This document shows positions 26,515 to 35,646 of a DNA stretch of 49,039 nt, piece after piece. Positions within the stretch are counted from its first letter, which is position 1, and every line of letters begins with the position of its first letter. This DNA comes from an uncultured Prevotella sp. (GTDB taxonomy: Bacteria; Bacteroidota; Bacteroidia; Bacteroidales; Bacteroidaceae): positions 1 through 49,039 of the forward strand of contig CALFIY010000045.1 of NCBI GenBank assembly GCA_937877595.1, written 5' to 3'. The position numbers and the translations under genes are program-made. Under the pieces are notes generated by a model that was given only the letters and a program-made list of their open reading frames with translations, did not search any database and was not told the origin of the DNA.

Positions 26515-29500
26515 ATGACTATTAAGAAAATATTATTTACCACTCTGCTTTGTGTCGTCGCGCAGTTTGCCATGGCACAAGGAGTGCGTATATCAGGTAC
26601 TTTGAGCGACAATGACGGACCTATTATGATGGGTAACGTTGTCGAGAAGGATGCCAACAACCGTATCGTGTCGGCCACACAGACCGACTTCAACGGTAAC
26701 TTCTCTATGCAGGTGAAGAGTACCAAGAACAAACTGGAGTTCTCCTACGTTGGCGACAAGAAGAAAGTGTTGCCTATTGGCTCGCAGACAGTGTTTAAGG
26801 TTCATCTTCAGCCAGAGAATACCCAACTGAAGGAAGTTGTGGTACGTTCCAAGCGCACCAGTTCCGGTGGTCTGATGCTTTCCAAGAAGGAAATCGCCGT
26901 TTCGCAGCAGGCTCTGAACATGGAGAACATCGAGGGTCTTGCCTTTACGTCTGCCGACGAGGCTCTGCAAGGTGAGATTGCCGGTCTTGACATCGTGGCT
27001 ACATCAGGTAACCTCGGTTCCGGTACTTCAATGCGCCTTCGTGGTGTGACCACCATTACAGGTGATGCCAACCCTCTGATTGTTGTCGATGATAAGATAT
27101 TCGACAATCCTGACGAGGATTTCGACTTCCAGAATGCTACCGAGGAGCAGTATGCAGCCTTGCTGTCAGTCAACGTTGAGGATATCGCAAGCATCACCGT
27201 TCTTAAGGATGCTGCTGCTACGGCAGTATGGGGCTCTCAGGGTTCAAACGGTGTGCTCCTCATCACCACGAAGCATGGTACTCGTGGTAAACCAAAAGTT
27301 AATTTCTCCTATAAATTCACTGGTACGTGGCAGCCAGAGGGATATACTCTTCTCGACGGTGACAGCTACTCAATGCTTCTGAAGGAAGAATTCTACAACC
27401 CGTCACAGCGCTCTGACGCTACGTACTACGTTGAAGAACTTAAGTACAACCGCTCATGGGCAGATTACGAAAACTGGAACAACAATACCGACTGGGTGAA
27501 GGCTGTTACCAAGTTTGGTGCCATGCATGAGTACAACGTTGGTCTCACTGGTGGTGGTTCCAAGGCAACGTTCCGTATTTCGGCTGGTTACAAGCACCAG
27601 ACAGGTTCTATTATCAAGCAGAAGTTCCAGCAGTTCACCACGCGCCTTGTGCTCGACTACAATGTGTCTGACCGCATCAAATTCTCTACGAACTTCGCTC
27701 TGACCTATACCAGCAACGACCGTAACTATGGTAACAATATACTTGGAATAGCACAGAAGATTGCTCCTAACATGAGTATCTATCGTCAGACAGCCGATGG
27801 CGCAGAGACTGACGACTATTACATAATGAACCCCAGCACTACGCAGAGTAAGCAGTATAGTCCTCTCGAGGATGGCTATTCTTCCTATCAGTTGCGTGAC
27901 ATCCGTGCCTTGGGTAACCCAGTTGCCATTGCAAATCTTGCATGGGATAAGGAGCAGACCTATCGTCTGACTCCAGACTTCAGCCTCAAATATGAACTCC
28001 TTGGCGTCGAAGCGGACAAGAGCCGACTGACGCTGAACGGCCGTGTTGACTTTGATATTTATGCCAACAGCCGTCCTACTTATTATCCTGCTGCTCTTGC
28101 AAGCAATGTCTGGAACACTTCTACTTATAACTTTGCAACCAACACCGAGTCCAATCGTATGAAAGTTGGCGGTCGTGTAGAACTCGTGTTCCATCCATAT
28201 TTCAAGAACGAGGACTGGTCTGTCAACATGCTTGCTCGCTATGATATGAGTACTCAGAAGTACAACAAGCAGTATATCTCGATGAACAACCTGCCTACGG
28301 GTATTGAGACTCCTACAGTCTATGCATGGCTGCCATCTTCTGGAATGTCAAGCAGCAACTCCCGTTCCGCATCGCAGTATCTGCTCTTCAACAGTACCGT
28401 ATCCTATAAGGAGCGTTACGTCTTCGGCTTCTCGATGCGTGCCGATGGCGACTCTAAGTTCGGCCCCGACAACAAGTGGGCTTATTTCCCCGGTGTTTCT
28501 GCACGTTATAACATCAGCGACGAGCCTTTCATGAAGAAGATAAAGGGCAACTGGCTCTCCTTGCTTAGTTTGCGTGCTTCGTGGGGTGTCAATGGTAAGG
28601 CTCCAAGTTCCAACTATCTTTTCTACAACACGTATGACACTTCTGCCGGCTACTATGGTGGAGGCGGACTCACTGGTGCTGCCAACCTGCAGCCAACCGG
28701 CTCGCTCAACGGCATGAAACTCGACGACCTGCGCTGGGAGAAGACCACGAGTTATAACTTCGGTTTCAACCTCGAGTTGCTCAACAATATGTTGGCTATC
28801 GACTTCGACTTCTATCATAAGGAGACAAAGGACCTGCTGATGAGCGGTGTTGCAATACCGTCTTATACAGGTTATGGCTCGCTGTCGTATATGAACGTTG
28901 GTCGCATGGACAACGACGGTTGGGAAATCAACTTCTCTGCCAAGAAGTTCATCAAGATTGGCAAGTTCTCCATGGATGCAAGTTTCAACCTTGCCCAGAA
29001 CTCCAACCTGCTGAAGGAGATGAACGAGAGCGTTCTTGAGGCCCTCAACACATATTATACTAATTATACGAGCGGTAAGACAGGCTCGCCATGGGCTATC
29101 ACCCAGCGTGGTAACTGGCCTCTGCGTGTCCAACTCAACAACTCTCTTGGTTCCATCTATGGCTACCGTTATCAGGGAGTATACCAGTATGGCTATGACT
29201 ATCTGGAGAACCTCCAGAAGGAAAATGGCTGGGATGCTGTGCAGTATGAGAACTACATCAATCAGCAACTTGCCATGGGCAAGACATATCCAGTGGCTCG
29301 CGACGCCAACGGACGTGTGCTGATGGATGGCCAGGGACACCCCAAGCGTATGGTGTTCAACTATGAGAACAATAATGGTCAGCCAAGTACTACGTACAGT
29401 TATCAGGGTGGTGACGCCATCTTCGAGGATGTTAACAAGGACGGCCAGATCAACCAACTCGACCTAGTATACCTTGGTAACTCTCTGCCGAAGGTGAATG

Positions 29501-29976
29501 GTGGTTTCAACTTCACATTCCGCTATGGAAACTGGAGCCTGAAGACCCGTTTCATGTATCGTTTCGGCAATAAGGTCGTAAACATCGCCCGTCAGAACCT
29601 TGAGATGATGTACAACACCTACAACCAGTGTGCTACCGTAAACTATCGCTGGCGTAAGGATGGTGATGTCACCGTCATTCCACGTGCAATGTACAACACT
29701 GCATACAACTTCCAACCCTCCGACCGTTATGTGGAGGATGCCGGCTTCGTGCGTTTCCAGAACCTGCAACTTGCCTACAATTTCCCGAAGAAGATGATCA
29801 AGGCATGGGGACTTAACCAGTTACAGGTGTATGGCTCTATGAACAACCTCTATGTGTGGACAAAGTACAGCGGCGTAGACCCCGAGGTTAACCCCTCAGG
29901 CTATGGCGTTGCCGCCGATGCTTCGCAGACACCTCGCTCTAAGCAGTTCACCGTAACTCTTAACGTAGGTTTCTAA
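26515..29976 (+). CDS. SusC/RagA-family TonB-dependent outer-membrane transporter (first pair)
   Basis: A 1153-residue beta-barrel transporter. Signal peptide 1-21 (ending AMAQ), carboxypeptidase-regulatory-like beta-sandwich about 24-95, a short linker with LKEVVVRSKR, plug domain about 125-260 (ALQGEIAGLDIVATSGN; RLRGVTTITGDANPLIVVD; ITVLKDAAATAVWGSQGSNG, the SusC signature) and a C-terminal 22-strand-type barrel ending in the aromatic TLNVGF. It imports oligosaccharides using TonB energy together with the SusD protein encoded 50 bases downstream. The cargo is inferred from the neighbouring PL11 lyase: rhamnogalacturonan fragments. Confidence 0.95.
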   Translation: MTIKKILFTTLLCVVAQFAMAQGVRISGTLSDNDGPIMMGNVVEKDANNRIVSATQTDFNGNFSMQVKSTKNKLEFSYVGDKKKVLPIGSQTVFKVHLQPENTQLKEVVVRSKRTSSGGLMLSKKEIAVSQQALNMENIEGLAFTSADEALQGEIAGLDIVATSGNLGSGTSMRLRGVTTITGDANPLIVVDDKIFDNPDEDFDFQNATEEQYAALLSVNVEDIASITVLKDAAATAVWGSQGSNGVLLITTKHGTRGKPKVNFSYKFTGTWQPEGYTLLDGDSYSMLLKEEFYNPSQRSDATYYVEELKYNRSWADYENWNNNTDWVKAVTKFGAMHEYNVGLTGGGSKATFRISAGYKHQTGSIIKQKFQQFTTRLVLDYNVSDRIKFSTNFALTYTSNDRNYGNNILGIAQKIAPNMSIYRQTADGAETDDYYIMNPSTTQSKQYSPLEDGYSSYQLRDIRALGNPVAIANLAWDKEQTYRLTPDFSLKYELLGVEADKSRLTLNGRVDFDIYANSRPTYYPAALASNVWNTSTYNFATNTESNRMKVGGRVELVFHPYFKNEDWSVNMLARYDMSTQKYNKQYISMNNLPTGIETPTVYAWLPSSGMSSSNSRSASQYLLFNSTVSYKERYVFGFSMRADGDSKFGPDNKWAYFPGVSARYNISDEPFMKKIKGNWLSLLSLRASWGVNGKAPSSNYLFYNTYDTSAGYYGGGGLTGAANLQPTGSLNGMKLDDLRWEKTTSYNFGFNLELLNNMLAIDFDFYHKETKDLLMSGVAIPSYTGYGSLSYMNVGRMDNDGWEINFSAKKFIKIGKFSMDASFNLAQNSNLLKEMNESVLEALNTYYTNYTSGKTGSPWAITQRGNWPLRVQLNNSLGSIYGYRYQGVYQYGYDYLENLQKENGWDAVQYENYINQQLAMGKTYPVARDANGRVLMDGQGHPKRMVFNYENNNGQPSTTYSYQGGDAIFEDVNKDGQINQLDLVYLGNSLPKVNGGFNFTFRYGNWSLKTRFMYRFGNKVVNIARQNLEMMYNTYNQCATVNYRWRKDGDVTVIPRAMYNTAYNFQPSDRYVEDAGFVRFQNLQLAYNFPKKMIKAWGLNQLQVYGSMNNLYVWTKYSGVDPEVNPSGYGVAADASQTPRSKQFTVTLNVGF

Positions 29977-30026
29977 CACATGGACACAGAGTAAACAGAA
30001 AAGAGACAACAGAAAAATCTCAGATT

Positions 30027-31760
30027 ATGAAAAAGTATATTTCAATAATATTAGCCAGCCTGTTGATGGTGTCGTGCGTAGATACTATCATTCTGCCTGA
30101 CGACAAGACGGTTGACGAAGATTTCTGGAAGTCGAAGTCAGACGTGGCGCTTATGGTTAATGGAGCCTATAAGTCGATGCTTACCGATGCAGTCATGGCC
30201 CGCCTTATCGTGTGGGGTGGCCTGCGCTCTGACGAACTGCTTCCCAATACGGGTATCACAGGTGTGCTGACAGAGGACCTGCGTGACATCAACCTGGCCA
30301 ACACCCAGCCCGACAATCAGTTTGCCACGTGGGGCTCCATCTACAGTGTAATCAACAACTGCAATATCGTGCTTTCCCGTGCTGCTGCCGTTATGGGTGA
30401 AGACCCGTCCTATACTCAGGGCGACTATCTGGCAGACCGTTCTCAGATGTTGGCACTCAGAGCCCTGTGCTACTTCTATCTTGTGCGCAACTTCCGCGAT
30501 GTGCCTTATCACACCACTGCCTATATGACGAGCAGCATCAACCGCGACCTTCCGCAGACCGCTCCTGCCACGGTTCTCGCATCATGTATCACCGACCTTC
30601 TTGAGGCTGAGCGCAATGCGATATCGGCAAGTGCCTATAATGACTGGCGTCGTGTGGGCTATTTCACGCGTGACGGCATACAGTCGCTTTTGGCAGACAT
30701 CTATCTGTGGCGTGCAAGTGTTATGCACAATGCTTCCGACTACGAGCAGGCTGTGATTTACTGCAACCGTGTCATCGAGTCGAAGAAGAACCAGCATGTC
30801 GCAGGCCGCCATGAGGTTGGCGACAAGGAATTCCCGTTGGCAAACGGCGGTGAGGCTTTTGCCGACATCTTTGTCACCCAGAACGCTGAGGAGAGCATCT
30901 TCGAACTTCAGTTCAATGGTACCAACAATGCTGCTATTGCATTGCAGCAATACTATGCACGTGTAAGCAGCAGCAACAATGCTCCTTATCTTTATGCTCC
31001 AAGCAAATTCCACGATGATACTGAAGGGATTTACGTAAAGACGACAAACGGTATGGACTATCGTTTATCTAATACATTCAATAGCCAGAAGACTGTTGAT
31101 GAGTATGATGTCGTCAACATACGCAAATACGTGTCAAAGAGCACTGCAACGGGTAACGTTTCCAATACGTCAGAGAATGTTGCCTATAACAACTATAATG
31201 CCCAGAACTTCATTATATATCGTCTTACCGACGTTATGCTTATGAAGGCTGAGGCACTTGCTGCTCTGGCACAGATTACAGAAGACAATGCTCCTGAGGG
31301 CCAGGACACAACAGATGTCACACGTCTGGAGGAAGCATTCCACCTTGTGCAGGTTGTCAATGCCCGCTCTTTGGAGGCCGAACAGGACTCTCTGTTGTGG
31401 AGCACCTACAAGAGCAAGAAGGCTGCCGACATAGAGCAACTTGTGCTGTCAGAGCGTCAGCGCGAGTTGGCTTTCGAAGGCAAGCGCTGGTACGACCTGT
31501 TGCGCTACAACTATCGTCATGTAGAGGGTGTCAACTACAACACAATTCTTGCCCAACAGGGTGGGGGATTCGTCGAGAACTCTCAAGACATGCTTAATCT
31601 GATGAAGCAAAAACTTGGTTCGAGTGGTGACGCTGTTGCCAGTAAGACAGCCACAGAGCCACGTCTGTACCTCCCGGTTCCGCTGGCCGACCTCAAGGTC
31701 AGTTCGCTGTTGCTTCAGATGCCTACATACAGTTCTGATGAGACGATTAGTAAGAATTAA
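30027..31760 (+). CDS. SusD/RagB-family surface glycan-binding lipoprotein (first pair)
   Basis: A 577-residue lipoprotein with signal ending LLMVSC (lipid C17). The mature protein is rich in helices of the TPR-like SusD fold, with RALCYFYLVRNFRDVPYHT near residues 150-170 and the C-terminal family signature SERQRELAFEGKRWYDLLRY (about 470-490). SusD proteins form the lid over the SusC barrel and bind the incoming glycan. It follows its SusC directly and precedes a second FAS1 lipoprotein, so it is the third gene of the operon. Confidence 0.94.
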   Translation: MKKYISIILASLLMVSCVDTIILPDDKTVDEDFWKSKSDVALMVNGAYKSMLTDAVMARLIVWGGLRSDELLPNTGITGVLTEDLRDINLANTQPDNQFATWGSIYSVINNCNIVLSRAAAVMGEDPSYTQGDYLADRSQMLALRALCYFYLVRNFRDVPYHTTAYMTSSINRDLPQTAPATVLASCITDLLEAERNAISASAYNDWRRVGYFTRDGIQSLLADIYLWRASVMHNASDYEQAVIYCNRVIESKKNQHVAGRHEVGDKEFPLANGGEAFADIFVTQNAEESIFELQFNGTNNAAIALQQYYARVSSSNNAPYLYAPSKFHDDTEGIYVKTTNGMDYRLSNTFNSQKTVDEYDVVNIRKYVSKSTATGNVSNTSENVAYNNYNAQNFIIYRLTDVMLMKAEALAALAQITEDNAPEGQDTTDVTRLEEAFHLVQVVNARSLEAEQDSLLWSTYKSKKAADIEQLVLSERQRELAFEGKRWYDLLRYNYRHVEGVNYNTILAQQGGGFVENSQDMLNLMKQKLGSSGDAVASKTATEPRLYLPVPLADLKVSSLLLQMPTYSSDETISKN

Positions 31761-31764
31761 TAAT

Positions 31765-31772
31765 AAAGGAGG
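31765..31772 (+). promoter_or_regulatory. Strong Shine-Dalgarno sequence AAAGGAGG
   Basis: AAAGGAGG ends nine bases before the ATG at 31782. Most genes in this operon lack such a match to the 16S rRNA tail, as is usual in Bacteroidota, so this site stands out and fixes the start. Confidence 0.6.
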
Positions 31773-31781
31773 ACAAAATAT

Positions 31782-33842
31782 ATGAAACTTAACTTTTTCA
31801 AGATGGTGCAGCGCACCTTTATCGCTGGAGCCGCTGTTGTGATGCTGACCACGGCATGCAACCCTGAGCCCGACGATGAGGACCTCTACACCTTCACAGG
31901 TGAGACGATAGAGTCGTATATTGCCCAGGATGCGTCGTTGACGGCCTTCAACTACATACTCTCACGCGTGGGATACGACAAGATGATGGCGGCATACGGT
32001 CTCTACACATGCTTCGCTCCAACTAACGAGGGCGTGTATGCCTACTGCGATAGCCTATACAATGACGAAGAGGCCCTGATACCCCACAATGGTATGACAG
32101 GCGAAGGTCTTGAAGGCTTGAGCGACAGCCTTTGTCTGAGCATTGCGCGTTACCACATCGTTGACTCGTACCGCAACCTTGTATCCATGACTGGTACAGG
32201 TGATGTGCTGACCCTGCTGGGATATGAATTCTCCTATTCTTCCAACACTGGTGAGACAGTGCTTGCAGGTAAGGCAACCATTATCGAGTCCGACCACGAT
32301 ACAGAGAATGGCTTGGTTCACAAGATTGACAATGTGATACCACGCTCTACGCGCTTCATTGACAACATCCTTGAGCGCGACGGAGGATTTACCATCTTCT
32401 CTAAGGCGTTGGAGATGACTGGTCTGAAGGATTCCCTGATGCTTATCAATAAGGGAAGATACAAGTTCAAACAGGAGAGTCGTCTTAATTGGTCGGGCGA
32501 GGCTTGGCCCGCAGCAGGTCCTGGCAAGGAAGGCTATGCCGACTACAAGTATGGATACACCCTGTTTGCCGAGTCTGATGCAACGTTCGCAAGCAAAGGC
32601 ATCAACTCCATCGACCAGTTGATAAGTTATGCCAACAATATCTATGGCAACTGCTCGAGTTGGTACAATTATGTCGGTGAGAAGGGTATCACTGTAAGTA
32701 CAGGCAATGACTATACCAACAGGTTCAATGCGCTCAACATGTTTGTCGCATATCACATCCTCAAGGTGTCGATGTCGGCCAATCAACTGGTATACGAAAA
32801 GGGATCCAGCAAATACTGGAACTATGCTCCTGATGCTGACCCGTACGACTATTATGAAACGATGTTGCCCAATACCCTGTTGAAGATCTGGGCCCCAGGC
32901 CAGAGCTCTGCGCTTTATATCAATCGCTATCAGACTTTCAACACGCTGACCAACGAGTTGGCATCGACAGGTTCCAACCACAGCGTTCAGCGCACGGGTG
33001 TCTTGATTGACCGTACCGCTAAACTTCAGGCCTACAACGGTTATATCCATCCTATCCGTGACATTCTGGTATACGATGAGATGGTGCCGCGTGGTGTGCT
33101 GAATGAGAGAATGCGTGTCAACTGCACCTCTATCTTCCCCGACATTATCAACAACCATTATCGCTATATGACGATTGATGATTCGCCAGACCGTGCTTCT
33201 CGTATCGGACTGTCCAACTCTGCTCTGACCAATATGGTTCACTACGACACGACAAAGGTCTGTGTGACGTATGTTGTCCGTGGCTGGATGCGATGCTATG
33301 AGAAAGATCAGATGCAGTTCTGGGGAAAATACGACTTGGCATTCCGCCTGCCGTCTGTTCCTTCTGGCAACTACGAGATTCGCGTTGTGTATGCTCCAAT
33401 GGACTACGGTTCCTTCATGCAGTACTACATTGGCACATCGTCTGCCATTCAGGATATGCGTCCTATCGGACTTCCATTTGATGCCCGTGTACACGGCGAA
33501 GATCCTCGCATCGGTCTTACCAACTACTATGAGGAGGATGACCAGGGTATAGCCACTGATATTGCATTGCGCAACAGAGGTTACATGCGTGGCCCGTACA
33601 GTTATTTTGGTGGAACGAATGTTACCGAGTGGTCTACCACGAACAATGGCCGTGCCGATGCCGGTTCAACGATACGTTACATCCTGGGTCGTGTTGACTT
33701 GAAGCAGAGCAACGACAACTGGTTGCGCATCAAGAACCTTGACCCCGAGACAAAGAGTGAAACCCCAGTAGGTCTTGACTTCGTTGAGTTGGTGCCAAGT
33801 AGCGTACTCGACAACCAGCAGTACATGGAAGACTGGTACTAA
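31782..33842 (+). CDS. FAS1 domain lipoprotein, 686 residues
   Basis: Lipoprotein signal with C26 (MLTTAC) followed by NPEPDDED, an acidic surface-export tag. A first FAS1 domain spans about 40-190 (TCFAPTNEGVYAYCDS; RYHIVDSYRN; KIDNVIPRS) and a second about 195-430 (FTIFSKALEMTGL; TLFAESDATFASKG; VAYHILKVSM; HPIRDILVYDE). The remaining about 250 residues are beta-rich, with MQFWGKYDLAFRLPSVPSGNYEIRV (split here as MQFWGKYDLAFRL and PSVPSGNYEIRV) suggesting a beta-sandwich that may bind carbohydrate. It lies 21 bases after susD and belongs with its pair. Family assignment is firm; the ligand is unknown. Confidence 0.85.
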   Translation: MKLNFFKMVQRTFIAGAAVVMLTTACNPEPDDEDLYTFTGETIESYIAQDASLTAFNYILSRVGYDKMMAAYGLYTCFAPTNEGVYAYCDSLYNDEEALIPHNGMTGEGLEGLSDSLCLSIARYHIVDSYRNLVSMTGTGDVLTLLGYEFSYSSNTGETVLAGKATIIESDHDTENGLVHKIDNVIPRSTRFIDNILERDGGFTIFSKALEMTGLKDSLMLINKGRYKFKQESRLNWSGEAWPAAGPGKEGYADYKYGYTLFAESDATFASKGINSIDQLISYANNIYGNCSSWYNYVGEKGITVSTGNDYTNRFNALNMFVAYHILKVSMSANQLVYEKGSSKYWNYAPDADPYDYYETMLPNTLLKIWAPGQSSALYINRYQTFNTLTNELASTGSNHSVQRTGVLIDRTAKLQAYNGYIHPIRDILVYDEMVPRGVLNERMRVNCTSIFPDIINNHYRYMTIDDSPDRASRIGLSNSALTNMVHYDTTKVCVTYVVRGWMRCYEKDQMQFWGKYDLAFRLPSVPSGNYEIRVVYAPMDYGSFMQYYIGTSSAIQDMRPIGLPFDARVHGEDPRIGLTNYYEEDDQGIATDIALRNRGYMRGPYSYFGGTNVTEWSTTNNGRADAGSTIRYILGRVDLKQSNDNWLRIKNLDPETKSETPVGLDFVELVPSSVLDNQQYMEDWY

Positions 33843-33885
33843 TCTTTGAAATGTTGGAAATTAAAAAGATTAAAGCGAAAAGATT

Positions 33886-35646
33886 ATGAAGACAAATAAA
33901 TATATAGGTGTGATGATGATGGCCGCGAGCATGCTTGCAGCCACATCATGCTCCGACTATAGCGACTACAATGAGGCTGTGGCTGACGCTACGCAGTCGG
34001 CCAATCTCACGCTATGGGAGAATATCCAGCAGACTCCAGAGTTGAGCGATTTTGCCTCACTTGTAAAGCGTGCTGGCTTTGCTGATGAGTTGAATGCTAC
34101 AAGCAGTTACACTGTATGGGCACCAAAGAACGGTACTTTCGATGTCAGCGACTATGAAAGCCTTTCCAATAGTGCTTTGCTGCAGCAGTTCGTCAAGAAC
34201 CATATTGCCAGTTATGCTCACCGTGCCTCCGGTACGCTTGAAGAGCGTGTACTGATGCTCAATGAGAAGTCTTACGACTTTGCAGGTACTGCAAGTTACA
34301 CTTTCGATGGTGTTCCTGTTGTGAAGGCCAATGTTCCGAGCAACAATGGTGTGATGCACATCCTTGGCGGTGATGCCAAGTTCTATCCCAACCTCTATGA
34401 ATTTGTTACCGACTCCATTCTGGCAGAAGGAAAGGACATCGACTCACTGCGCAACTATTTCCTGAGATACGAGCGTACATATCTTGACGAGAATGCCTCT
34501 GTCGTTGGTCCTATCGTTAATGGTATGCAGACTTGGGTTGACTCGGTTATGGTTACTACCAACTCTCTGTGGAACACACTCAATGCCCGTATCAACAACG
34601 AAGACAGTACGTATACCTTCGTAATGCCCACCAATACCGCCTGGAATGAGGCCTACGATAATATAAAGGGTTACTATAAGTATGCTGCTAAGACCGTTGC
34701 CCAGGCTTATACATCCAATGGTTTGAGTGCTAACAATTCTCAGATTAGCATCAACAACACCTACTGGCAGGACTCTATCACCAGCCGTATCCTCACAAGG
34801 TATCTTATCTATAGCAACAACGATGCTTATAATAAGTGGATGATTGGCGGCCCCTCATACAGCACTCCTGACTCTCTTCGCACGACAACTCGTGCTAAAT
34901 TGTCGGAGCCACAATATATTGTCGGCTCGCCACGTGAGATCCTTGCCATGAGTAACGGCCGTGCGCTGATAGTCGACCAGTTGGGCATGCGTTCGTGGGA
35001 CACCTACGCTCCCGAGCGCACTATGAATGCGCGTAACAGCACTGCATACGTCAGTGGTGGTACACAGCGCAACTACACTGTTGCTATGCGCCTTGCCGAT
35101 GACAAGGATGAGTTCTCCTACACATACATTGAGGCCACAGGTTACAACAAGCCTGAACAGGTGATCAACCTGAGCAATGTGCTCAGCACGACCTATGATA
35201 TCTATTGTGTGTTTGTGCCGGCCTATGACCAGTTGACCCTGTATCCTGACACCATCTGGTGTCCTAACCGTGTCATCTTCACCTTGTCGTATTGCGATGC
35301 TAAGGGCAACCTTGTTGAGAAGGAGTTCCTTGATGAGAGCGAAGAGAACATCAGCGGTTTTATGAAGGCTTTCCCGTCAATCAGGGATAACACGACGAAT
35401 GCGAAGACCATTCGCGCCTTCTCCAACAATCCTGCCATTATTGACACTATCTTCGTTGGCAGGTTTGAATTCCCAGTCTGCTATTCTGGTCTTGGCAGTA
35501 ACTACTGTCCAACATTGAAGATTTCCACACCTTTTGCTGCCACCAACCGCACGCTGCGTACCGCCTTTACGCGTGACCTGCGCATTGCGAGCGTTATTAT
35601 GAAGCCGAAGGAACTTGTGGCTTACGAAGAATCTAAAAAGCAATGA
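33886..35646 (+). CDS. FAS1 domain lipoprotein, 586 residues
   Basis: Lipoprotein signal with C22 (AATSC) followed by SDYSDYNEA. The first FAS1 domain covers about 40-170 (LWENIQQTPELSDFASLVKR; YTVWAPKNGTFDVSDYES; FVKNHIASYAHRASG; GVMHILGGDAKF) and a second about 215-340 (TYTFVMPTNTAWNEAYDNI). The C-terminal 200 residues are beta-rich. Its stop codon overlaps the next susC start in the sequence ATGA, so the two are translationally coupled, tying this protein to the second SusCD pair. It probably sits on the outer surface as an accessory binding protein. Confidence 0.85.
   Translation: MKTNKYIGVMMMAASMLAATSCSDYSDYNEAVADATQSANLTLWENIQQTPELSDFASLVKRAGFADELNATSSYTVWAPKNGTFDVSDYESLSNSALLQQFVKNHIASYAHRASGTLEERVLMLNEKSYDFAGTASYTFDGVPVVKANVPSNNGVMHILGGDAKFYPNLYEFVTDSILAEGKDIDSLRNYFLRYERTYLDENASVVGPIVNGMQTWVDSVMVTTNSLWNTLNARINNEDSTYTFVMPTNTAWNEAYDNIKGYYKYAAKTVAQAYTSNGLSANNSQISINNTYWQDSITSRILTRYLIYSNNDAYNKWMIGGPSYSTPDSLRTTTRAKLSEPQYIVGSPREILAMSNGRALIVDQLGMRSWDTYAPERTMNARNSTAYVSGGTQRNYTVAMRLADDKDEFSYTYIEATGYNKPEQVINLSNVLSTTYDIYCVFVPAYDQLTLYPDTIWCPNRVIFTLSYCDAKGNLVEKEFLDESEENISGFMKAFPSIRDNTTNAKTIRAFSNNPAIIDTIFVGRFEFPVCYSGLGSNYCPTLKISTPFAATNRTLRTAFTRDLRIASVIMKPKELVAYEESKKQ

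Noticed and set aside
28348..29457. Open frame of 369 codons on the minus strand
   Set aside because: It is antisense to the barrel of the first SusC and shows no recognisable motif; SusC genes often give such shadows.
32055..33494. Open frame of 479 codons on the minus strand
   Set aside because: It lies fully opposite a FAS1 lipoprotein gene with signal peptide and FAS1 motifs. Its product has no domain or signal features, and long antisense frames are expected from the codon use here.
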